Shown here piece after piece: positions 24,753 through 31,739 of a stretch of DNA of 64,000 bases (position 1 is the first letter of the stretch; every line of letters begins with the position of its first letter). The translations under genes and the position numbers were made by a program. Below the pieces are notes generated by a model that was not told the origin of the DNA, did no database searches, and saw nothing but the letters and a program-made list of their open reading frames with translations. This DNA is from an uncultured Bacteroidales bacterium (GTDB lineage: Bacteria; Bacteroidota; Bacteroidia; Bacteroidales; WCHB1-69): contig CAKUVI010000003.1 in the NCBI GenBank assembly GCA_934699095.1, positions 124,001 through 188,000 of the forward strand, written 5' to 3'.

Positions 24753-24902
24753 CATAAAGTGGACTTCTATTTTTTGCTTATTCGCGCTACAGTTTACCTT
24801 AGTGCGAAGTTCTCCCTCATTGGCGATGCCAAACTCGACCTCGGCATCGCCAAGCGCCACTTCGAGATCGGCGCGGAAAAAGAGAACTTCGAGTGGGTGT
24901 AA
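24753..24902 (+). pseudogene. C-terminal fragment resembling a nitroreductase family protein
   Basis: An open stretch with SLIGDAKLDLGIAKRHFEIG and the end GAEKENFEWV, which looks like the conserved C-terminus of a Bacteroidota nitroreductase. There is no start codon or N-terminal part. It is another truncated redox enzyme in the window. Assignment is from memory of the family's tail. Confidence 0.45.
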
Positions 24903-24906
24903 GATT

Positions 24907-24965
24907 TTTATGCAATATATGATTTGTACTGCATAAAAAAACATATATTTTATGCAATACATGAT
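24907..24965. repeat. Direct and inverted TTTATGCA repeats before the ATPase promoter
   Basis: TTTATGCAATATATGAT (24907-24923) and TTTATGCAATACATGAT (from 24949) are near-identical direct repeats 42 bp apart. TGCATAAA at 24930-24937 is the inverse of TTTATGCA. The cluster lies 20 bp upstream of the promoter of the DUF4143 ATPase and looks like an operator. Confidence 0.6.
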
Positions 24966-24984
24966 GCTGATTGAATAAAATTTG

Positions 24985-24992
24985 TATTTTTG
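24985..24992 (+). promoter_or_regulatory. Bacteroidota -7 element (TATTTTTG)
   Basis: 21 bp before the ATG at 25013. It places an alternative start at 24971 upstream of transcription. Confidence 0.65.
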
Positions 24993-25012
24993 CCACTGCA
25001 AAAAAAGAAAAA

Positions 25013-26257
25013 ATGAAGAATATCATTCTAAATCAGCGGAAGGAGCGCGATGAACTACTGTCGCGTACTTATCTTGCACGTCGCAGCAGTCAAAGTGTTG
25101 ACACATTGCTGAACAGCCCTTTCATCAAGTTGATTACGGGTCCTCGGCGCGTGGGAAAATCCACGCAGGCATTGCTGATGTTGCGAGACAAAAATTTTGC
25201 CTACCTTAATTTTGACAGCCAACCGCTGTTGGACAACTGGAATGCGAACCTTGTTATGCGGATGCTGGATGATGTCTATCCCGGATATGAATTTCTCCTG
25301 CTTGATGAGGTGCAGAACCTTGATGCGTGGGATTTATGGGTTAGCGAACTCTATCGGCAGGGAAAAAATCTTGTGATTACGGGTAGTAATGCCAAAATGC
25401 TGTCGAGTGAGATGGCTACAGTGCTGACCGGCAAGTATATTCAAGTGGAGATGCTTCCTTTTAGCCTTGAGGAGTTTATCGACTGGCACAAACTCTTTTC
25501 TCATAAGCAAAGTGGAGAATCGGACATTGAATTGTCGGTGCTGATGGATGATTATTTGAGAAATGGCGGTTATCCGGAAGTGGTGGCCGTACGGCAACTG
25601 ACATGCAGTTATCTTGACACGTTGTTCGATTCTATTGTGTGGAAGGATGTCGCACGCCGTCACAAAGTCCGTAATATCGCTGATTTGAACAATTTAGCCA
25701 TCTATCTTGTTTCTAATTTTTGCAATTCCGTTAGCGCCAATGAACTAACACAGGAATTGGGATTCGCCAGTGTCAACACCACAAAAAAATTCATGGACTA
25801 TCTGCACGAACCTTACCTATTCTATTATCTGCCACGTTACAACAACAAACTTAAGTTGATGAAAAAGGCTCCTCAAAAGGTCTATTTGGTTGACAATGGT
25901 TTTGTCGCAGCCAAAGCTTTCGCGTTGAGCGACAACCTTGGTCGTTTGCTTGAGAATCAAGTATTTATAGAACTTGTTCGTCGTGGATACAATACGGATA
26001 AGACTTTGTTCTATTATCATTCCCGCAATGACAAGGAGGTGGATTTTGTTTTACGGAAAGGTCCTCGTGTTGAACGACTTGTGCAGGTGTGTTATGATAT
26101 GAGCAGTCCCAAGACCGAGAAAAGGGAGCTGGAAAGTCTTATCGAGTGTGCAGGAGAATTACACTGTAGCAATTTGACGATTGTAACAAACAACGAGGAA
26201 CGAACCATAAAAAAAGGCGACTATACGGTGGCGGTTGTTCCCATATCCAAGTTTTAG
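25013..26257 (+). CDS. AAA_14/DUF4143 ATPase
   Basis: 414 residues, start set by the promoter. Walker A is GPRRVGKST near residue 43; the Walker B strand is FLLLDEVQNLDAW, and sensor 1 is VITGSNAKML. After LPFSLEEF the DUF4143 half has LLENQVFIELVRRGY, the nuclease-like EVDFVL and the late charged region. This family is abundant in Bacteroidota with unknown function. A relative lies at the left edge of the window. The inverted and direct repeats upstream suggest regulated expression, as for the unrelated-type ATPase at 29176. Confidence 0.87.
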   Translation: MKNIILNQRKERDELLSRTYLARRSSQSVDTLLNSPFIKLITGPRRVGKSTQALLMLRDKNFAYLNFDSQPLLDNWNANLVMRMLDDVYPGYEFLLLDEVQNLDAWDLWVSELYRQGKNLVITGSNAKMLSSEMATVLTGKYIQVEMLPFSLEEFIDWHKLFSHKQSGESDIELSVLMDDYLRNGGYPEVVAVRQLTCSYLDTLFDSIVWKDVARRHKVRNIADLNNLAIYLVSNFCNSVSANELTQELGFASVNTTKKFMDYLHEPYLFYYLPRYNNKLKLMKKAPQKVYLVDNGFVAAKAFALSDNLGRLLENQVFIELVRRGYNTDKTLFYYHSRNDKEVDFVLRKGPRVERLVQVCYDMSSPKTEKRELESLIECAGELHCSNLTIVTNNEERTIKKGDYTVAVVPISKF

Positions 26258-26279
26258 TTAGTGTTTACCATTCCAGCTT

Positions 26280-26459
26280 ATGATTTTGAAGAACCTACTA
26301 ATATTGATTCTTTTGCTCGTCTTCGGGTTAACGGCCTGCAAAAAAGGCAACGTTAACAGCCCTGATGCTGGCGCCACACCACAAAGCGACTTGCGAAATA
26401 GAATCTCATATTCACTCTTTGGGAATCTAAATCTTGCAGAATCTACCGACAATGTTTAA
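26280..26459 (+). CDS. Small hypothetical lipoprotein
   Basis: 59 residues. The N-terminus MILKNLLILILLLVFG is hydrophobic and runs into the lipobox LTAC at ~residue 20, followed by KKGNVNSPDAG, a typical linker. The remaining 35 residues have no recognised domain. It starts 22 nt after the ATPase stop and ends 22 nt before the cupin gene. The intact signal argues for a real gene, although its body is very short and might be another deletion product. Confidence 0.55.
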   Translation: MILKNLLILILLLVFGLTACKKGNVNSPDAGATPQSDLRNRISYSLFGNLNLAESTDNV

Positions 26460-26481
26460 CGTTTTTTAAAACACTCATCTT

Positions 26482-26937
26482 ATGGATACAATCGAATACA
26501 TTAAGAAGCTAAAACTTGAGCCCCACCCCGAAGGAGGTTATTACCGACAGCTGTTCGGCAACGACGAAACAGGTGACAAAGCGGTCTCCACCATCTACTA
26601 CATGCTGACCGCCAACGACATATCGGCGTTCCATCGTCTGCACAACATGGTGGAAATCTGGTATTTCCACGCAGGTGAGCCCTTGAACATTTATGTTATC
26701 GACCCTGACGGGAACTTGACCGTCCATCAGCTTTCCGAACAGGACGAGATGCAGGTGATTATTCAGCCGGAACAGTGGTTTGCTGCTGAAATACCGTCCA
26801 AGCGCGGTTTCTGCCTAGTCGGGTGCGCTGTCGGACCGGCCTTCCGATTCGATAACTTCGAGTTAGCCAAAAGGGACGAGTTATTGGGGCTGTATCCCCA
26901 GCACGGTGAATTGATTGAGAAAATGTGCAAGGTGTAA
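26482..26937 (+). CDS. DUF985 cupin protein
   Basis: 151 residues. It shows EPHPEGGYYRQLF, STIYYMLTANDISAFHRL, the metal-binding EIWYFHAGEPLNIYVI, and QWFAAEIPSKRGFCLVGCAVGPAFRFDNFELA, all typical of the DUF985 cupin family. Members are small cytoplasmic proteins with unknown substrate, some possibly sugar-epimerase-like. The start is the first ATG after a leader with GTTTTTTAAAACACTC. It is followed by a convergent membrane-protein gene after 21 nt. Confidence 0.85.
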   Translation: MDTIEYIKKLKLEPHPEGGYYRQLFGNDETGDKAVSTIYYMLTANDISAFHRLHNMVEIWYFHAGEPLNIYVIDPDGNLTVHQLSEQDEMQVIIQPEQWFAAEIPSKRGFCLVGCAVGPAFRFDNFELAKRDELLGLYPQHGELIEKMCKV

Positions 26938-26958
26938 CCGCAAAATCATGCCTTACGG

Positions 26959-28140
26959 TCATTCCACCGCCCGTATCCTCACCGTGTCGCGCACATCGCG
27001 GTCGAGGTAGTAAATCTCCACCGCCTGGCCGTTCCCGAGGGATTCCTTGGAAAAGAGATAGGGCTCCAGCTGCAAATTAAAGGTGTCCGAGACGAAACGC
27101 TGGCCGGAGGGAGTCATCAGCATCGTTACCATACAATCCTCTTTTTCGCAGATGAAGCGGTATATTCGCTGGCCATCGAACTCCACCAAGGCCACCTCTT
27201 TGAAATAGGCGGCGGTGTCGGGCACCACGATGGTGTCGCAACGGCCTTCCCAATTGGCTACCAACATCTTGCAATGGTCATCCAATACGGTGAACGGGAG
27301 TTTGGCCTCATGTAATTCTTGATTGTTATACATTTTGTGGCCAAACCACAATCTCGCATATTTTATTTTGGGAGCCGGCGGAAAAGACAAGGTTTTCCAC
27401 AAATTGTCGGTGAAATAACCATATTTCTCAGACTCCACGCTGCACACGCAACGGTCCATCACCGGACGGTCGGGAAAGACGGTATGATAGAGTATCAGCC
27501 TGTCCTCCAGGCATATCGGGGCAAGCGGGTCCCGATCCCCGTTGAGGCGCATTCCGATCACCATGGCGGGGTCGTGCAACGGCGGACGCCAGCCGTCATA
27601 CGGGCACGCCCGAGTGTGATAGCGGAAATGCATCCCTAATATCCGTTCCGTCATCGGATTGCGTTTGTCGTACTCGCCACTGCGCACCCCGTTCGCCGCC
27701 GAACGGAAGGTCAGACCGCTCCACAGCACAAAAACGGCACACATCGCCAAACCGCCGACATACCAAAGCCGCACCTTCTTGTTGACGGGATGCACCAGAT
27801 TGCACCATATCAGCACAAACAGGAACCATTGCGGTATAGGGAGAATGATGTTGTCGGGAAAGGTGAAACAGAACCAATAGAGAAACACGCCCGTGCTGAT
27901 GCCGCACATCAGGGCATTAGGCCGCCACAACGGTGTGCGTTCCAACCAGGTGAACAGGATAATGTTCAGGAAGCTCAGCACCTGCACAACCGCAGCCCAC
28001 ACCACAAACACGCAGAAGCCGCCGTTGAAATGATGGTTCAGTGCCACAGAAACCAAGACAAAAAACAGGTTTAGGAACGGCATCGCCTTGTATCTCAACT
28101 GCTTGCCGTGATTCGAAAGAAAATAAGCGATATGACCCAT
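26959..28140 (-). CDS. Hypothetical membrane protein with large soluble C-terminal part
   Basis: 393 residues from the internal ATG at 28140, chosen because MGHIAYFLSNHGKQLRYKAMP directly precedes the first hydrophobic segment. Five transmembrane segments lie between residues ~20 and ~160 (for example FLNLFFVLVSVAL, VVQVLSFLNIILF, WFLFVLIWCNLV, GGLAMCAVFVLWSG). A soluble C-terminal half of ~230 residues follows (RACPYDGWRPPLHDPAMVIG, DRLILYHTVFP). No family recognised; HTTM-like membrane proteins are a possibility. It is oriented toward the cupin gene. Confidence 0.7.
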   Translation of the reverse strand: MGHIAYFLSNHGKQLRYKAMPFLNLFFVLVSVALNHHFNGGFCVFVVWAAVVQVLSFLNIILFTWLERTPLWRPNALMCGISTGVFLYWFCFTFPDNIILPIPQWFLFVLIWCNLVHPVNKKVRLWYVGGLAMCAVFVLWSGLTFRSAANGVRSGEYDKRNPMTERILGMHFRYHTRACPYDGWRPPLHDPAMVIGMRLNGDRDPLAPICLEDRLILYHTVFPDRPVMDRCVCSVESEKYGYFTDNLWKTLSFPPAPKIKYARLWFGHKMYNNQELHEAKLPFTVLDDHCKMLVANWEGRCDTIVVPDTAAYFKEVALVEFDGQRIYRFICEKEDCMVTMLMTPSGQRFVSDTFNLQLEPYLFSKESLGNGQAVEIYYLDRDVRDTVRIRAVE

Positions 28141-28217
28141 ATTGATTGAAAGATGGTGAGGAAGGAACAACGAGGGTGAGCACTGAAATATTGTTGCGGG
28201 AAGGTGCACCCCGAATT

Positions 28218-28532
28218 TTACGCAAACTCATACTGCAAAATCGCAATGTTCAGCGCGTCTTCTAACTTGCAGATTGTTTCCAGGGAGAGATTTTCCTCTC
28301 CTTTCAACAACTTGGAAATGTACTGAGGCGAGCATCCCATTCTGTCGGCAACGTCTTGTCGGGAAAGTCCTTGCCACTTCATTGACATGGCCATCTTAAT
28401 GGCTATCTTGCGAGAATATTGCAACCAGCCTTTGCTTTTGGCGTAGCGGATTCTCTCTTCTTCCACCTGCCACTCTGACGGTTTCTCGGTCTGGTAACGG
28501 CTTAGCCGTGCGACAGCTTGTTCTTGTGTCAT
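28218..28532 (-). CDS. XRE-family antitoxin-like regulator
   Basis: 104 residues with a helix-turn-helix (LSRQDVADRMGCSPQYISKLL) at ~residues 55-80 and an N-terminal extension (KPSEWQVEEERIRYAKSKGW). It matches the antitoxin of Bacteroidota toxin-antitoxin pairs. The ATG overlaps the stop of a broken toxin-like frame (TGA/ATG). The pair is driven by a minus-strand TAnnTTTG promoter at 28761-28768. With the toxin broken, the regulator is an orphan that may act elsewhere. Confidence 0.8.
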   Translation of the reverse strand: MTQEQAVARLSRYQTEKPSEWQVEEERIRYAKSKGWLQYSRKIAIKMAMSMKWQGLSRQDVADRMGCSPQYISKLLKGEENLSLETICKLEDALNIAILQYEFA

Positions 28533-28734
28533 AATTCCATAGTCTGATAAATGGCATCTTCAATGTTTGTAATCCTGAAATAAGAAATCAGGTCATCAAG
28601 GTTTTGCGTGAAAAAATCAGCCAACCATTCAGCATCACGCCATTGATTCAACACTTTATGAAGGCATTCTGATTGTCTTTGTCAAAGCGGACGGCCCATA
28701 ATCGTCCGTCATCAATGATTTTGTCAAACGTCAT
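28529..28734 (-). pseudogene. Truncated, frameshifted toxin-like partner of the XRE regulator
   Basis: Reading MTFDKIIDDGRLWAVRFDKD, then a one-base shift near IKC/KVLNQW, then DAEWLADFFTQNLDDLISYF and RITNIEDAIYQTMEL. This is the N-terminal third of a protein regularly found beside XRE regulators in Bacteroidota. About 100 residues of the C-terminus are missing, and the last codons abut the antitoxin ATG. The toxin must be inactive. Confidence 0.6.
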
Positions 28735-28760
28735 CTTCTTCAGATTTTTGAATAGTGCTG

Positions 28761-28768
28761 CAAAGATA
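28761..28768 (-). promoter_or_regulatory. Bacteroidota -7 element, minus strand (TATCTTTG)
   Basis: 27 bp before the broken toxin start. It shares the region with the plus-strand promoter at 28820, forming a divergent pair. Confidence 0.6.
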
Positions 28769-28819
28769 CAATTTTTTGTATTTGCAACTTATAGGTCTCA
28801 GTTTTCGTTTGTTTTTTTC

Positions 28820-28827
28820 TATTTTTG
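28820..28827 (+). promoter_or_regulatory. Bacteroidota -7 element (TATTTTTG)
   Basis: 26 bp before the start of the carbonic anhydrase remnant at 28853. The promoter is intact while its gene is deleted. Confidence 0.6.
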
Positions 28828-28852
28828 CGGAGAATTTGAAGAACGACAAATT

Positions 28853-28996
28853 ATGATCGACCAAATTATCGAATACAACAAAACCTTCGTGTCGCAGAAG
28901 GGCTGTGAGACCCACCCGCTCGTACCAAAGGACATCATGGTGCGAAGCTTCATCATCGATTCGGAGACGGGGAAGCTGGAGGAGGTTGAAGGATAA
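28853..28996 (+). pseudogene. Beta-carbonic anhydrase remnant keeping only its two ends
   Basis: A 47-residue open frame. Residues 1-20 (MIDQIIEYNKTFVSQKGCET) are the usual first helix of the beta-class enzyme. They join directly to HPLVPKDIMVRSFIIDSETG, its usual C-terminal strand. About 120-130 residues with the zinc ligands (CxDxR, HxxC) have been removed and the frame kept. This is the same kind of lesion as in the AKR remnant at 3105. The product cannot bind zinc as an enzyme. Confidence 0.65.
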
Positions 28997-29005
28997 TGCG
29001 ATGCG

Positions 29006-29132
29006 AAACTCAGGTGCGGAAACTGTATGTTTTAATATAGTTTCCGCACCTGAGTTTGCTTATTTTCCAACATACACATAAAACTCGGGTGCGAAAACCC
29101 ATAAAAAAAACAATGTTTCCGCACTTGAGTTT
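29006..29132. repeat. Four 18-bp elements as two inverted pairs upstream of the DUF234 ATPase
   Basis: AAACTCAGGTGCGGAAAC (29006) and its exact reverse complement (29040-29057) form a perfect 18-bp stem with a 16-nt loop. A second pair, AAACTCGGGTGCGAAAAC (29081) and GTTTCCGCACTTGAGTTT (29115), is imperfect. A half site TGCACCCGA lies at 29155-29163 across the promoter. The layout fits an operator. Confidence 0.8.
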
Positions 29133-29148
29133 GATATGATATTTTTTC

Positions 29149-29156
29149 TATTTTTG
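29149..29156 (+). promoter_or_regulatory. Bacteroidota -7 element (TATTTTTG)
   Basis: 20 bp before the ATG at 29176; the half site of the repeat family overlaps its downstream edge, which suits repression. Confidence 0.65.
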
Positions 29157-29175
29157 CACCCGAAAAATAGTCGTT

Positions 29176-30609
29176 ATGGACAAGAACCTCTTTATCGGGC
29201 GTGAGTATGAAATCCGCCAGTTGGAAAAATATCGCAACTCCAAGGAATCGGAGTTTGTCATCGTCTATGGCCGCCGCCGCGTCGGGAAGACCTTCCTCGT
29301 CAAGGAGTTCTTCGACGACACGTACGACTTCAAGGTTACGGGACTTTACAAGAAACCCAAAAAGACGCAACTCAAGAACTTCTACCTCGCCCTGCAGGAA
29401 TACGGCGCAGACGTGAAGAAGGCGCCGACGGACTGGTTGGAGGCTTTTGCCGAACTGAAGAAACTCCTGAAAAACATTAACGAAGACAGGAAGAAAATCG
29501 TCTTTATCGACGAGCTTCCGTGGTTGGACACCCGGCAGAGCGAGTTCTTGGCGGCCTTCGAATCTTTCTGGAACGGTTGGGGCGCCCAACAGAACGACAT
29601 CATGCTGGTGGTGTGCGGCTCCGCTACCACGTGGATCACCAAAAAAATCCTGTCCGACAAGGGTGGCTTGTTCAACCGTGCCGCACGACGGCTTTACCTG
29701 AAGCCGTTCACCCTCGAGGAAACAGAAAGGTATTTGGTCTCGCGGGGCATCCATTGGAACCGTTACGACATCGTGGAGTGCTACATGACAATGGGCGGCA
29801 TCCCTTATTATCTGAAACTCCTCGACAACGAGCTCTCTTACCTCGCCAACATCGATGCGGTGTTCTTCAAGCCCAAAGGCCCGCTGTGGGATGAGTTCGA
29901 CCACCTTTACGCGACCTTGTTCGGCACCTCGAAAGGATACCTGAAAATCATTGAAGCGTTGGCCACGAAGAAATCGGGCCTCACCCGGAAAGAGATCGTC
30001 AACGAAACACATTTAGAAGACAACGGACTTCTCTCGGAAATGCTGAAAAACCTGTCGGACAGTCAGTTCGCAAGGACATATAACACCTTTGGCTATAATG
30101 AGAAGAACGTGGTGTACCAGCTCTCAGACTATTTCACGCTGTTTTACCTTCGCTTTTTGAAAGGGAAACAAAATCCCGACGAACACTTTTGGAGCCACTT
30201 TCTCGACAACCCGGCAAAAAGCAGCTGGGCGGGGCAGACCTTTGAGCAAGTATGCAAAGATCATATCAGCCAAATCAAGAAAGCCATCGGAATCAGCGCA
30301 TTGTTGACGGACATTTCCACTTGGCAAGGCTCTTCGGAAAGCGGGAAGGCGCAGATTGACCTCATCATCGACCGTCGCGACCGTACGATCAACATTGGCG
30401 AAATCAAGTTCTCCGTGGATGAGTTTGCCATCGACAAGGATTATGAAGAGAGGCTCAGAAAGAAACTCAAGGTGTTCCGCGAAGCCACTCATACGCGCAA
30501 AGCCTTGCAGTTGGTCATGATCACCACTTACGGAATCAGGCAGAACGCCCATAGCGGCATCGTGCAGACGCAGGTGAAGATGGACGACTTGTTTGTGAAA
30601 GAAGCCTGA
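29176..30609 (+). CDS. AAA ATPase with DUF234 C-terminus
   Basis: 477 residues. Walker A GRRRVGKTFL is at ~36; Walker B is KIVFIDELPWLDT; sensor 1 is VVCGSATTWIT. The middle contains GGIPYYLKLLD and a winged-helix-like segment (TKKSGLTRKEIVNETHLEDNG). The last 100 residues (QIDLIIDRRDRTINIGEIKFS) are nuclease-like and define DUF234. These archaeal-type ATPases occur in many copies in anaerobes, function unknown. Four long operator-like elements precede its promoter, so expression is probably tightly controlled, perhaps by the protein itself. Confidence 0.88.
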   Translation: MDKNLFIGREYEIRQLEKYRNSKESEFVIVYGRRRVGKTFLVKEFFDDTYDFKVTGLYKKPKKTQLKNFYLALQEYGADVKKAPTDWLEAFAELKKLLKNINEDRKKIVFIDELPWLDTRQSEFLAAFESFWNGWGAQQNDIMLVVCGSATTWITKKILSDKGGLFNRAARRLYLKPFTLEETERYLVSRGIHWNRYDIVECYMTMGGIPYYLKLLDNELSYLANIDAVFFKPKGPLWDEFDHLYATLFGTSKGYLKIIEALATKKSGLTRKEIVNETHLEDNGLLSEMLKNLSDSQFARTYNTFGYNEKNVVYQLSDYFTLFYLRFLKGKQNPDEHFWSHFLDNPAKSSWAGQTFEQVCKDHISQIKKAIGISALLTDISTWQGSSESGKAQIDLIIDRRDRTINIGEIKFSVDEFAIDKDYEERLRKKLKVFREATHTRKALQLVMITTYGIRQNAHSGIVQTQVKMDDLFVKEA

Positions 30610-30620
30610 TTTCGGATATC

Positions 30621-31049
30621 ATGCTGACCGTCCGCCACAACCGCCACTGGTACGAGCCGAAGCTGCCGCACGCCGTCTTCATCAACGGGTTTTTCGCCGG
30701 GATGATGAGAGACCACGACCTCCGTATTGAAGCGCCGCCTGGAACATACAGTCTTAAAGTGCAGTTCGGCGGTCCGCTGCGTTTGGGGAAAAGCGGCAAG
30801 AGCATCGACCTGTCACTGTCGTCCACCGCGCAGGTGGAGATTCCGCAAAACGGCGAGGTTCTCTGCACGTTCCACGACCGCGAACGACTCTGGAACATCC
30901 TGTTCGACATCGACCTCATCCTTTGGATCGTTTCCTGGTTCGTCACGATGCCCCCGCTCTACAAGATTCTTTCCGATGTCTTCTTCGCAATTTGGATAGT
31001 ACGGATAGTGGTGATTCGGAAACGGTATTACAAAATTGACGTGTCTTGA
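30621..31049 (+). CDS. Hypothetical membrane-anchored protein
   Basis: 142 residues. The N-terminal 85 residues are a beta-rich soluble part (FINGFFAGMMRDHDLRIEAPPGTY, KVQFGGPLRLGKS). Two hydrophobic segments follow (FDIDLILWIVSWFV and VFFAIWIVRIVVI) with a basic end. No family recognised. It lies 11 nt downstream of the DUF234 ATPase, so it may be co-transcribed; a new promoter for the next gene overlaps its 3' end. Confidence 0.6.
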   Translation: MLTVRHNRHWYEPKLPHAVFINGFFAGMMRDHDLRIEAPPGTYSLKVQFGGPLRLGKSGKSIDLSLSSTAQVEIPQNGEVLCTFHDRERLWNILFDIDLILWIVSWFVTMPPLYKILSDVFFAIWIVRIVVIRKRYYKIDVS

Positions 31050-31067
31050 TTTCATCGAGAAAATTGT

Positions 31068-31075
31068 ACTTTTGC
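31068..31075 (+). promoter_or_regulatory. Bacteroidota -7 element (TACTTTTG)
   Basis: 22 bp before the ATG at 31097; this favours that ATG over an earlier in-frame start at 31046. Confidence 0.6.
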
Positions 31076-31096
31076 ACTTTTAATAGTTCTGTTTTT

Positions 31097-31717
31097 ATGA
31101 GCAACCCCCTTTTCAACATCCAATACGGCCTGTTCGTCATCACCACGTGTGACGGCGGCCGCGACAATGGCTGTATCAGCAACACCATCGCGCAGGTGGC
31201 CATGCAGCCTGACCGCATCTCCGTGGCCCTCAACAAGGGCAATCTGACCACCGAACTCATCCAACGTTCGCGCCGGTTCACTGCCTCCATCATCAGTGAG
31301 GCCGCCGACTTCGAGCTGTTCAAGCATTTCGGCTTCCAGAGCGGGCGCGAGGTCGATAAGTTCGCTGACTTCAAGGACTGCCGCCGTGTCGCGAACGGCA
31401 CGATGGCTGTCACCCGCGGCACCAACGCCTACATCTCCGTCGAGGTGGAGCAGGTCGTCGATCTCGGTTCGCACGTCCTCTTCATCGGGCCCGTCGCCGA
31501 AGCGGAAGTGCTCAACGAGGCGCCTTCCGCCACGTATAGCTACTACATGGAGCACATCAAGCCGAAGCCGCAACCTGTGGGGCAGACCGCCGAGGGCAAG
31601 ACCGTCTGGCGTTGCGTTATCTGCGGCTACGAATATGTAGGCGAGGAACTTCCGGAGGATTTCATCTGTCCCATCTGCAAACATCCCGCCTCGGATTTCG
31701 AGAAAGTTGTTGGATGA
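31097..31717 (+). CDS. Flavin reductase-rubredoxin fusion
   Basis: 206 residues. Residues 1-155 are an FMN-binding flavin reductase-like domain (FNIQYGLFVITTCDGGRDNG, MQPDRISVALNKGN, FTASIISEAADFE). Residues ~168-206 are a rubredoxin with two CxxC pairs (WRCVICGYEY, DFICPICKHPASDF) binding one iron. This domain order is that of high-molecular-weight rubredoxin, which receives electrons from NAD(P)H oxidoreductase and passes them to oxygen-reducing flavoproteins in anaerobes. Cytoplasmic oxygen scavenging is a plausible role. Confidence 0.9.
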   Translation: MSNPLFNIQYGLFVITTCDGGRDNGCISNTIAQVAMQPDRISVALNKGNLTTELIQRSRRFTASIISEAADFELFKHFGFQSGREVDKFADFKDCRRVANGTMAVTRGTNAYISVEVEQVVDLGSHVLFIGPVAEAEVLNEAPSATYSYYMEHIKPKPQPVGQTAEGKTVWRCVICGYEYVGEELPEDFICPICKHPASDFEKVVG

Positions 31718-31739
31718 GATGTCCTAATACCCAGCCTGC

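Noticed and set aside
29006..29057. Rho-independent terminator
   Set aside because: The stem is long but is followed by no T-run, and a second pair of the same elements follows; an operator or structural element fits better.
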